A DNA stretch of 64,000 nt, taken from assembly GCF_901709675.1 (NCBI RefSeq), contig NW_023590224.1, positions 124,001 to 188,000 of the forward strand, given 5' to 3'. The notes below the pieces were generated by a model that was given only the letters and a program-made list of their open reading frames with translations, had not been told where the DNA came from and did no database searches. This DNA is from Syngnathus acus. Taxonomy: Eukaryota; Chordata; Actinopteri; Syngnathiformes; Syngnathidae. Positions 16,156 through 26,037 of this stretch are shown here, in pieces; position 1 is the stretch's first letter, and every line of letters starts with the position of its first letter. The position numbers and the translations under genes were made by a program.

Positions 16156-19100
16156 TCAATAACCAAATGGTTCAGTGCGACCTTGAACGAGCAATCTTCT
16201 TTTGTCGTAAACCACACGAAGCCTTTTGGAAAATGATGTGTTTCTGAGATGAAACCCCCTCTTATCGCGAACAATGCCATGTTGGGGTGCGTAAAGCACA
16301 TCTGAGATTGCACCTGCTGTGTCGATGTACCCCTGAACCATGTCGAGCATGCTATCGAGATTGATACTCTGACCGCTTTCGTGAGTCTGCGTGATCCCTT
16401 TCACCTTCATGACTGTGAGGCCGGTCGCTCTTGTCCTGTAAGCGTATGTTTTAGGCCATGCTGAGACAAATTCTGAAATGCTGTCATTCGAAAGCTCATC
16501 TGTCAAATCGCCCAGATAATCCCCTAGCGGGAGGGCACTTTCGCCAGGTTTCACCGTGTACACGAGACTGTCTGTGTCTGTGTAAAGAACGCGCGTCTGT
16601 AAAATTTCTAAATAGCTGTACATTTTTAGACGTGCATACGCGGTTGTGAAACAAGCAGCTGCCACGTTTGATGTTTTTGAGGCGGGTATCTCATTGTTTA
16701 TGTTGAAACAATACTGTACAATCGAAAGCTTTTCGCTGATAAAGTGGAAGAATTTCACATCGTACAGACCCGAAAACAGAAGTTCAAAAAATTCCTCAGA
16801 TTTTGTCACAATCTTTGTGTTTGTCATGTTCTCACGCTGGGCTAGTTTTCCCCACAGGTTATTTAAACAGAGTTTTGAAACTTGCCGTTTTCCAGGGTTT
16901 ACAGCGATTTTAGAAGGGTCTAGTTGGATACCCTGATGAATCGCGTAGCTCTGTATGTAATTTTCTCTATCAGCCTGATTGACCGCATGCGCTGGATAGC
17001 CTGAAGATTCTTGTTTACCTTTCAGAAATGCTCGCATGTAATCACGGAAAATTGTGTCGCTCGCTCTTGTGTAATGCCATACTTCTGTAATATCTGCAAC
17101 AGTGTAGCCAAGATCAAGTGCCTTAACGAATTCAGGGGTTGTCCAAACACCTGTTAACGATCTTTGCTCATCATTATGTGTACAGGCTGTCTGTTGATTG
17201 TTATGCTCGGCGCAAGTACGACAGAGCGTGAAGACGAGTTTACCTTTAGCTGTTTTGAAAGGTAAAACAGGAAAATACAAACCACGAGGCGGATTGACGG
17301 TAGCGCTTATGAAGCCGAAATACAGTCTTGGGTCTTTAAAATCGTTGTGGATAATCGTCGGATGACCAATAGGGTAGATACCTGTACTGTTAATGAAAGG
17401 ATATAATGATGTGACATCAACGTACAACACCCTCTCATCAGCTTCGGCCGTGTATCTTAAAACAAATGTGTTTGTTCGACCTCCGAAAAGAGCCTGCCTC
17501 GGCTTGAGCGGTGTAGGGAATTTGGTTTTTTTCAGGAATTCCTTAACCTCTATGTTCAATTTTTTCATTTGCAACCATTCGTGCTCCCATATAATTACAA
17601 GGTGCACATCTTGTTTCAGCTGTAGTTCCTGAATTTTCTTTTGGGTGGTGTCAAACCTCTCCTGAAAGGGCCGTTTTGTTGTCGGACATATATTAGAGAG
17701 TTTGTAGCATTCTGGGCAGCCGTGGTGATAGCAACCAAAATACTCAAAAACTATTTTCATGCCCCCGATTTCAGAATAGCCGTCTACTGTGTAGTTATCT
17801 ATCTTAACTTCACCCCCGTTCAATGCGTGTCTAATGTAGATATTTTGACTATGCATGATCCATTGCATGTATTGAATAGAATCGTGTGAGAAAGCTTTGT
17901 ACTGACGCATGTAGTTGTCTGAAGGCGTAATGGCTAGTGTTTGAGGGGTTAGGAAGTTAGTGCGAAAAACTTTCATGCACGCCGAGGCTATTGTGATGGC
18001 GTTGAAAGGGTCTGTTCCCGTGGCCTCAAAATACTCGCTCCTGAATTTCTCACATCCTTGCATTAGCAAATCAACATCATTCTCACAGTAGGCTATCGCT
18101 TGTTTAGCAAAATCGAACACACTGTTAGCTTCTTTGTCGTACCATTCATCAAACTTAGCACGTTGAGAGGGTGACATTCGTTCAACATCGTAGTACGTAG
18201 GGTCAGGGTGGCATCCTACGTAGTTTAGATGTTCTAAAGAGCTGAATTTATGTGGGAAACAACCCTTTGATTTGTCTACAAGACCCAAGGCCTTAGGCAA
18301 CGCACTTAGCGGCATCGTTAAGAATGACAATGAGTCTATATAACGAGATTTTGTGTCTAAATCGACAAATGATAGAACCTTGCTCCCCTGCATCAGAATG
18401 TCAAGTTTGATACCTAATTCAAGCATTCTCTTTATCAAGATGTATGAATCAAAGCCTCTCGCGTTATGTGCAACAAATGTCGTGTGTTTAAACCGGGGGT
18501 TTCGAAAAAATGTGAGGAATTTGTCAACACAGTCTGTACCAAACCATTGTTTCGCTAGTCTATTTGATTTACAGCAGATAAGAAAGGGTTTGTGTAAACC
18601 ATCTGCATCTACATAGGTTTCAAAATCATAGTAGACTACATTTTTGCAAGGTGGTTCAGGTTTGATGGGCTGCATGTAGCACATGTGTGGGTTCAGTAAG
18701 GCATCATCACCTTGGTTTAAGATCTCATCACACACGGCGCACCTTTTAACAGGACAGCGGTGTTTAACACCTGTACCATCAGCTTTCACATAATATTGGT
18801 GACCGCATTGCAAGCACTTTTTGTATGAGGCGCAGTTGCTCACACGATTCGTCGTTCGAAACTCTTTATGTTTGGCAAAGCACTCCTCATTACGACAGTT
18901 TTTGTTACAATCGGGGCAGATAACCTGTTTAAATCGGCGTTGTTTACAACGAGGATCGAGACAAATGTTACAATGCCCCTCACAGTAGTGGAATCGCCAA
19001 TTTTCATGACCTTTGTAGCAGTGTCTGCAAAAATATGCATGCCCTACGAACGCTTCTATCGCTTTCACGCCATAATAATGATTCTCGAGGTGTAAGACAA

Positions 19101-20403
19101 ATAAATTGTCTTCGTCTGTTTTAGGGTAGTGTGTGTCGAAGAAGGTCATGGGCCGGCTGTCTTCTTTTCGATACATTACAGTTATTTTCCGTCTGAGAAC
19201 TTTTTCAAATTTATGCACGTCCCCCAGACTCACAGGTGTTTGACAATCCAAACCCACACTCTCATGTAAAAGTCGTGCTTGTCTTACGGCCTGTTTTGAT
19301 GTTAGCGTGTCGTTTAGCAGATAGGTTAGTGAGAGAGCAAAGCATAGGCGGTTATCCTTATTCCTAGGTATGTGCAAGTGTCGTTTTTTCCGCTTCAAAA
19401 TTTCTTTGTTGGTACTGTTCACCAGTCGACGACGCATTCCGCCAGGTAATGGGGTGACTATTTGGACAATAAGCTCTAAATTCTCATCAGCCAGAAGCTC
19501 GACATTTGATTGAGCTAGACGTTCAAGCAAAGCCGTTACATTATCTCTGACACTGTTTATGTCGCTCTTTTGTTGGTAAACGTGGGCCCTACCATTTCCA
19601 GCCACTATCTCAATTTGAACCACGTCACCTGGCTGTGTTCGCACGTCAACCTCTCGCAAGACGTCATCTATTTTTTCTTCAATCTGGAGGTAAAAGGTTG
19701 CAAAATCATTGCTGTTTGTTTGTGATGGTATATTTAAATGACGCCTTACTTCAATATTGTTGAAATGCGGTCTATTAACTACAACAGCACCGCCACGCTG
19801 ATCAGTTATTACAGAACTGTTGTTAGATTGGCAGGGTATGTCTTGAAACGCTGGTGCGCTGTCATCAATAACATCTATCTCGTGATCGATTATAACCGAG
19901 CAGTTAGGTTGAAATGGCGGTGGCATGTTACCAGTTATTACAGAAGCATTGTCATGATGGTGTTGCAATACAGACGTTGGGTCAATCAGAGGCTGCGTAT
20001 TTAGATTTTGGATCATGTTTAGCAGTTGAGCCGGAATATCAGGACTGCTACGCCCGCTGCTACCGTTAGCTTGGTTATTTAATTCTGCTATCATGTTTAG
20101 CAATTGTGACGGAATCAGTGTAGGACTTTGTCTACCGTCATTCTGACTTTGACTGTTTAGCTCGTTTACGACAACTTGTAAGTGGGCCTGAATATCAGGA
20201 CTGCCTGTGTCTCTCCCCTCTAACATGGCATTGTTCACAATGTTGATCAGATCTGATATTTGGCTTGTAGAAGCACTGGTTGACGGCAAGTCTAGCTCAG
20301 GTGTATCACTTCTTTGGTCTGTTTCACAAGGTAACTGTAAATCTAATTCGCCGATGTTTGTTAAGAAATCCGACTCTGCTGACGTAAGATTAGCGTGCTC
20401 CAT
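16156..20403 (-). CDS. POLB: Protein-primed family-B DNA polymerase (1415 aa)
   Basis: ATG at 20403 (MEHANL); the open frame extends upstream only from a GTG. Residues 1-145 are low-complexity, with three related 25-27-residue repeats (GRxxSP...QLLNMI.ELN). Next comes a DNRLCFALSLTYLL region (about 360), then a Cys/His-rich zinc-binding part (about 460-570). Exonuclease motifs: YDFETYVD (~592), AHNARGFDSY (~648), YCENDVDLL (~773). Polymerase motifs: DVTSLYPF (~998), KLCLNNLWGKLA (~1180), YTDTDSLVYT (~1277) and KVKGIT (~1335). All catalytic acidic residues are present, with no break. It would replicate the linear element by protein priming. Confidence 0.96.
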   Translation of the reverse strand: MEHANLTSAESDFLTNIGELDLQLPCETDQRSDTPELDLPSTSASTSQISDLINIVNNAMLEGRDTGSPDIQAHLQVVVNELNSQSQNDGRQSPTLIPSQLLNMIAELNNQANGSSGRSSPDIPAQLLNMIQNLNTQPLIDPTSVLQHHHDNASVITGNMPPPFQPNCSVIIDHEIDVIDDSAPAFQDIPCQSNNSSVITDQRGGAVVVNRPHFNNIEVRRHLNIPSQTNSNDFATFYLQIEEKIDDVLREVDVRTQPGDVVQIEIVAGNGRAHVYQQKSDINSVRDNVTALLERLAQSNVELLADENLELIVQIVTPLPGGMRRRLVNSTNKEILKRKKRHLHIPRNKDNRLCFALSLTYLLNDTLTSKQAVRQARLLHESVGLDCQTPVSLGDVHKFEKVLRRKITVMYRKEDSRPMTFFDTHYPKTDEDNLFVLHLENHYYGVKAIEAFVGHAYFCRHCYKGHENWRFHYCEGHCNICLDPRCKQRRFKQVICPDCNKNCRNEECFAKHKEFRTTNRVSNCASYKKCLQCGHQYYVKADGTGVKHRCPVKRCAVCDEILNQGDDALLNPHMCYMQPIKPEPPCKNVVYYDFETYVDADGLHKPFLICCKSNRLAKQWFGTDCVDKFLTFFRNPRFKHTTFVAHNARGFDSYILIKRMLELGIKLDILMQGSKVLSFVDLDTKSRYIDSLSFLTMPLSALPKALGLVDKSKGCFPHKFSSLEHLNYVGCHPDPTYYDVERMSPSQRAKFDEWYDKEANSVFDFAKQAIAYCENDVDLLMQGCEKFRSEYFEATGTDPFNAITIASACMKVFRTNFLTPQTLAITPSDNYMRQYKAFSHDSIQYMQWIMHSQNIYIRHALNGGEVKIDNYTVDGYSEIGGMKIVFEYFGCYHHGCPECYKLSNICPTTKRPFQERFDTTQKKIQELQLKQDVHLVIIWEHEWLQMKKLNIEVKEFLKKTKFPTPLKPRQALFGGRTNTFVLRYTAEADERVLYVDVTSLYPFINSTGIYPIGHPTIIHNDFKDPRLYFGFISATVNPPRGLYFPVLPFKTAKGKLVFTLCRTCAEHNNQQTACTHNDEQRSLTGVWTTPEFVKALDLGYTVADITEVWHYTRASDTIFRDYMRAFLKGKQESSGYPAHAVNQADRENYIQSYAIHQGIQLDPSKIAVNPGKRQVSKLCLNNLWGKLAQRENMTNTKIVTKSEEFFELLFSGLYDVKFFHFISEKLSIVQYCFNINNEIPASKTSNVAAACFTTAYARLKMYSYLEILQTRVLYTDTDSLVYTVKPGESALPLGDYLGDLTDELSNDSISEFVSAWPKTYAYRTRATGLTVMKVKGITQTHESGQSINLDSMLDMVQGYIDTAGAISDVLYAPQHGIVRDKRGFHLRNTSFSKRLRVVYDKRRLLVQGRTEPFGY

Positions 20404-20471
20404 TGTATTTCTTTTTATGAAAATCACAATAGAAACAACACAGTGTAGTAAAAAAAAAAAAAAAATCGGAC

Positions 20472-21454
20472 CTATCTTGATTCAGCCAAATCTGTCAGAA
20501 TACGTATTATCTTAAAACATTCTTGTAACCGATTCTTGTAAATACAATTACCACTGCACTTTATAGGGCGTCTTGTCTTGTGGTGATGATTCTCGCTTGT
20601 CGATTCAGACCTCTTGCTGTTTGAGTGATGTGTCTTGTAGAAGGCTGCACGTCTGCTTTTCCTCGTTCTTCGAAACCGTCCGGTGTCACTACGCTTAACT
20701 GGAAGTAGATATAAAAAAACAGTTAAATCGTTATAATACCATCAAAAAAAACATTCAAATGATAACATAGAAAAGATTACCTCTGACTTTGTTTATCGAC
20801 TCTTGAGGAAGTTTAGCATCCTCGTAGACAGATAAAACCTCCGCTAATTCGTTGTCTGTGGATGCCCCCTCTTCCGTCTCTATGCTCTTGACAACCCCCT
20901 GTCGGCCGGAGGGGGGTATGATTTGGGTGCTATCACGTGACTCTGATGACCCTGCCGTCTCTATGCTCTTGACAACCCCCTGTCGGCCGGAGGGGGGTAT
21001 GATTTGGGTGCTATCACGTGACTCTGATGACCCTGCCGTCTTTGGTGCCTCAAAATGGCGTCCAGAGCTTTCCTTTAGAGTCGGGGCTTCAAAACCAGTT
21101 TGTATCAACGGGTCTTTTTGTCTAGTGGCCGCGGCCACGAGATCTGTTACATACATAAAAAATAAATCATCAACTAATAGCATTTATATTAACTAGCGTA
21201 AGTGAACGGTTGCCTTACCGTACTCTGATTGCGTCAAATAAACACCACTGTAGTCGTCATCGAATACGGCATGTACGTCAGCAAATACAGTTATATCTGC
21301 ATGATATTACATACACATTACATCATGTTTTATATGATAATCTTAATGTATTATTATATCAGTATAAATAGTAGCATGACTTACCTTTAACCATCTCGGA
21401 ATCATTGACGCTCTCCAACTTTTTGATGCACTGCACTCTCTGATCAGAGCTCAT
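20472..21454 (-). CDS. Predicted four-exon TIR-initiated gene (~245 aa), unknown
   Basis: Exon model (minus strand): exon 1 21454-21385, exon 2 21296-21219, exon 3 21143-20781, exon 4 20698-20472. Donors are AAAG|GTAAGT, TACG|GTAAGG and AGAG|GTAATC; acceptors are ATGCAG, TAACAG and CTTCCAG. All three introns fall in phase 1, and the joined length is 738 nt with one terminal stop. Exon 1 lies in the terminal repeat about 40 bp after the TATA; a second in-frame ATG there (GAGATGG) has the better Kozak context. Exon 2 is acidic, exon 3 Ser/Thr/Pro-rich with a 27-residue tandem duplication (81 bp, 20881 and 20962), exon 4 Arg/Lys/His-rich. No family recognised. Taken alone, exon 3 gives a misleading 142-residue ORF. 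Splicing is inferred, not observed. Confidence 0.65.
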
Positions 21455-21820
21455 GTGCTGGCGTGTCTTCCCAAATAACCCCACCTTAAATATACCAGCA
21501 GTAGGTCCACCCCTCACCCCTTAAAAACACACCTGTACATGCCCCCCCTCACCGTAACACCAAGATAGCGCCCCCTAGCGGTATCATGGTGACACTGCAC
21601 CCACCCTACAACATTTACAAAACAATAGACATACACCTGCATCTTTACATAACAACGAAGACACCTGCATCTTTACATAACAACGAAGACACCTGCAACA
21701 TTTACATAACAACGAAAACACCTGCAACGCCCCCTAGCGGTATCATGGGGGTAGTGCATCCACCTGCCTCATTTGCATAACAATAGACATCAAAGTTAAG
21801 CGCATTGTTTAACTCTCTCT
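21405..21820 (-). repeat. Right terminal inverted repeat of Polinton
   Basis: Reverse complement of 5521-5935, with a shorter G run (seven instead of twelve). Contains CCGCTAGGGGGCG motifs on the minus strand at 21569-21581 and 21728-21740. It includes the first exon start of the spliced gene, so the gene overlaps the repeat. Confidence 0.95.
21478..21513 (-). promoter_or_regulatory. Inward TIR promoter, right copy
   Basis: Inverted copy of the 36-bp block with TATATTTAA (21486-21494 on the minus strand). It points at the ATG at 21454, implying a very short leader if transcription starts about 30 bp downstream of the TATA. Confidence 0.7.
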
Positions 21821-21826
21821 AACGTG
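21821..21826. repeat. Polinton target-site duplication, right
   Basis: AACGTG, identical to 5515-5520, continuing directly into satellite A. Confidence 0.95.
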
Positions 21827-24800
21827 CTCAGCTCGTCGAGAAAATGCGATTTAAGCAATAAAACTAAAAATGCTTATAAAACATAAACCAAACGTTGCAG
21901 GTGGTCATTTCTGCATGCGCAGTGATAAACTGGGCACTCTGAAGCCCCCAAAGCGCTTTTTACTATGCCAACCTAACCAGAGTGACGGGAGAGGCACCAT
22001 CCAGAAAACGTGCTCAGCTCGTCGAGAAAATGCGATTTAAGCAATAAAACAAAAAATGCTTATAAAACATAAACCAAACGTTGCAGGTGGTCATTTCTGC
22101 ATGCGCAGTGATAAACCCGGCACTCTGAAGCACCCAAGAGCGCTTTTTACTAGAAATAGTGCTCAGCTCGTCGAGAAAATGCGCTCTAAGCAATACAATT
22201 AAAAATGCTCATAAAACATAAACCAAACGTTGCAGGTGGTCATTTCTTTATGTGCAGTGATAAACTCGGCACTCTGAAGCACCCAAGAGCGCTTTTTACT
22301 TTGCCAACCTAACCAGAGTGACGGGAGAGGCACCATCCAGAAAACGTGCTCAGCTCGTCGAGAAAATGCGATTTAAGCAATAAAACTAAAAATGCTTATA
22401 AAACATAAACCAAACGTTGCAGGTGGTCATTTCTGCATGCGCAGTGATAAACTGGGCACTCTGAAGCCCCCAAGAGCGCTTTTTACTATGCCAACCTAAC
22501 CAGAGTGACGGGAGAGGCACCTTCCAGAAAACGTGCTCAGCTCGTCGAGAAAATGCGATTTAAGCAATAAAACAAAAAATGCTTATAAAACATAAACCAA
22601 ACGTTGCAGGTGGTCATTTCTGCATGCGCAGTGATAAACCCGGCACTCTGAAGCACCCAAGAGCGCTTTTTACTAGAAATAGTGCTCAGCTCGTCGAGAA
22701 AATGCGCTCTAAGCAATACAATTAAAAATGCTCATAAAACATAAACCAAACGTTGCAGGTGGTCATTTCTTTATGTGCAGTGATAAACTCGGCACTCTGA
22801 AGCACCCAAGAGCGCTTTTTACTTTGCCAACCTAACCAGAGTGACGGGAGAGGCACCATCCAGAAAACGTGCTCAGCTCGTCGAGAAAATGCGATTTAAG
22901 CAATAAAACTAAAAATGCTTATAAAACATAGACCAAACGTTGCAGGTGGTCATTTCTGCATGCGCAGTGATAAACTGGGCACTCTGAAGCCCCCAAGAGC
23001 ACTTTTTACTATGCCAACCTAACCAGAGTGACGGGAGAGGCACCATCCAGAAAACGTGCTCAGCTCGTCGAGAAAATGCGATTTAAGCAATAAAACAAAA
23101 AATGCTTATAAAACATAAACCAAACGTTGCAGGTGGTCATTTCTGCATGCGCAGTGATAAACCCGGCACTCTGAAGCACCCAAGAGCGCTTTTTACTAGA
23201 AATAGTGCTCAGCTCGTCGAGAAAATGCGCTCTAAGCAATACAATTAAAAATGCTCATAAAACATAAACCAAACGTTGCAGGTGGTCATTTCTTCATGTG
23301 CAGTGATAAACTCGGCACTCTGAAGCACCCAAGAGCGCTTTTTACTTTTCCAACCTAACCAGAGTGACGGGAGAGGCACCATCCAGAAAACGTGCTCAGC
23401 TCGTCGAGAAAATGCGATTTAAGCAATAAAACTAAAAATGCTTATAAAACATAAACCAAACGTTGCAGGTGGTCATTTCTGCATGTGCAGTGATAAACTC
23501 GGCACTCTGAAGCACCCAAGAGCGCTTTTTACTTTGCCAACCTAACAAGAGTGACGGGAGAGGCACCATCCAGAAAACGTGCTCAGCTCGTCGAGAAAAT
23601 GCGATTTAAGCAATAAAACTAAAAATGCTTATAAAACATAAACCAAACGTTGCAGGTGGTCATTTCTGCATGCGCAGTGATAAACCTGGGCACTCTGAAG
23701 CACCCAAGAGCGCTTTTAACTAGAAAACGTGCTCAGCTCGTCGAGAAAATGCGCTCTAAGCAATACAATTAAAAATGCTCATAAAACATAAACCAAACGT
23801 TGCAGGTGGTCATTTCTTCATGTGCAGTGATAAACTCGGCACTCTGAAGCACCCAAGAGCGCTTTTTACTTTGCCAACCTAACCAGAGTGACGGGAGAGG
23901 CACCATCCAGAAAACGTGCTCAGCTCGTCGAGAAAATGCGATTTAAGCAATAAAACTAAAAATGCTTATAAAACATAAACCAAACGTTGCAGGTGGTCAT
24001 TTCTGCATGCGCAGTGATAAACTGGGCACTCTGAAGCCCCCAAGAGCACTTTTTACTATGCCAACCTAACCAGAGTGACGGGAGAGGCACCATCCAGAAA
24101 ACGTGCTCAGCTCGTCGAGAAAATGCGATTTAAGAGATAAAACGAAAAATGCTTATAAAACATAAACCAAACGTTGCAGGGTGTCATTTCTGCATGCGCA
24201 GTGATAAACTCGGCACTCTGAAGCACCCAAGAGCGCTTTTTACTAGAAAACGTGCTCAGCTCGTCGAGAAAATGCGCTCTAAGCAATACAATTAAAAATG
24301 CTTATAAAACATAAACCAAACGTTGCAGGTGGTCATTTCTGCATGCGCAGTGATAAACTGGGCACTCTGAAGCCCCCAAGAGCACTTTTTACTATGCCAA
24401 CCTAACCAGAGTGACGGGAGAGGCACCATCCAGAAAACGTGCTCAGCTCGTCGAGAAAATGCGATTTAAGCAATAAAACTAAAAATGCTTATAAAACATA
24501 AACCAAACGTTGCAGGTGGTCATTTCTGCATGCGCAGTGATAAACTCGGCACTCTGAAGCACCCAAGAGCGCTTTTTACTAGAAAACGTGCTCAGCTCGT
24601 CGAGAAAATGCGCTCTAAGCAATACAATTAAAAATGCTTATAAAACATAAACCAAACGTTGCAGGTGGTCATTTCTTCATGCGCAGTGATAAACTCGGCA
24701 CTCTGAAGCACCCAAGAGCACTTTTTACTTTGCCAACCTAACCAGAGTGACGGGAGAGGCACCATCCAGAAAACGTGCTCAGCTCATCGAGAAAATGCGA

Positions 24801-25465
24801 TTTAAGCAATAAAACTAAAAATGCTTATAAAACATAAACCAAACGTTGCAGGTGGTCATTTCTGCATGCGCAGTGATAACTCGGCACTCTGAAGCCCCCA
24901 AGAGCACTTTTTACTATGCCAACCTAACCAGAGTGACGGGAGAGGCACCATCCAGAAAACGTGCTCAGCTCGTCGAGAAAATGCGATTTAAGCAATAAAA
25001 CAAAAAATGCTTATAAAACATAAACCAAACGTTGCAGGTGGTCATTTCTGCATGCGCAGTGATAAACCCGGCACTCTGAAGCACCCAAGAGCGCTTTTTA
25101 CTAGAAAACGTGCTCAGCTCGTCGAGAACATGCGCTCTAAGCAATACAATTAAAAATGCTTATAAAACATAAACCAAACGTTGCAGGTGGTCATTTCTTC
25201 ATGCGCAGTGATAAACTCGGCACTCTGAAGCACCCAAGAGCACTTTTTACTTTGCCAACCTAACCAGAGTGACGGGAGAGGCACCATCCAGAAAACGTGC
25301 TCAGCTCGTCGAGAAAATGCGATTTAAGCAATAAAACTAAAAATGCTTATAAAACATAAACCAAACGTTGCAGGTTGTCATTTCTTCATGCGCAGTGATA
25401 AACTCCGCACTCTGAAGGACCCAAGAGCGCTTTTTACTATGCCAACTTAACCAGAGTGACGTGAG
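21821..25465. repeat. Satellite A array right of the Polinton
   Basis: Long and short monomers continue with the L-S-L order near the element and become more mixed towards 25465. Marker variants CACCTTCC (22518) and AAAACATAGACC (about 22930) recur at 30736 and about 31145, tying this array to the one after B block 3. It ends with the GGTTGTC/TCCGCACTCTGAAGGACC monomer that always precedes a B block. Confidence 0.95.
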
Positions 25466-26037
25466 GCGACCGGGCGCGGACGCTAACTCACGCCCGGCAA
25501 GAGCGCTCGGAAGGCGGATAGGCTTTCACGGAAGCCCCGCCAGCAGGTCCGCGGGCCAAATAGGGTTCCATAAGGGACCGGGCGCGGACGCTAACCCACG
25601 CCAGGCATGAGAGCTCGGAAGGCGGATAGGCTTTCACGGAGGTCCCGCCAGCCGGTCCGCGGGCCATTTAAGGTCCCATAAGTGACCGTGCGCGGTCTCT
25701 AACTCAGGCCCGGCAGGAGTGCTCGTAGGGCGGATAGGCATTCACGGAGGTCCCGCCAGCCGGTCCGCGGGCCATTTAGGGTCCCATAACTGACCGGGCG
25801 CGGTCTCTAACTCAGGCCCGGCAGGAGTGCTCGGAGGGCGGACAGGCTTTCACGGAGCTCCCGCCAGCCGGTCCGCGGGCCAAATAGGGTCCCATAAGGG
25901 ACCGGGCGCGGTCTCTAACCCACGCCCGGCAGGAGTGCTCGGAGGGCGGACAGGCTTTCACGGAGCTCCCGCCAGCCGGTCCGCGGGCCAAATAGGGTCC
26001 CATAAGGGACCGGGGGCGGACGCTAAACCACGCACTC
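25466..26037. repeat. Satellite B block 2 (5 units + 32 bp)
   Basis: Shortest block, 572 bp, with the standard entry and exit junctions. The last two units carry GGACAGGCTTTCACGGAGCT. Confidence 0.95.

Larger units (their letters stand above)
5521..21820. mobile_element. Complete Polinton/Maverick element (16.3 kb)
   Basis: Self-synthesising DNA transposon with inverted termini starting AGAGAGAGTT at both ends, about 415-bp terminal inverted repeats and a 6-bp target duplication. It encodes every hallmark module: retroviral-type integrase, protein-primed family-B DNA polymerase, A32/FtsK-like packaging ATPase, adenain-like cysteine protease, double-jelly-roll major capsid and a penton-like minor capsid protein. 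Genes are in two convergent sets: rightward 7292-14303, leftward 21454-14400. Apart from an integrase frame break near 10987, the recognisable genes are uninterrupted, so this is a young insertion and perhaps mobilisable. It sits in satellite A. Confidence 0.96.

Noticed and set aside
18353-19095. Plus-strand ORFs antisense to POLB
   Set aside because: Shadows of a well-supported polymerase frame.
20755-21183. Stand-alone 142-residue ORF left of the right TIR
   Set aside because: Its first residues read through an intron-like acceptor, and its end reads past a splice donor; it is better explained as exon 3 of the four-exon gene.
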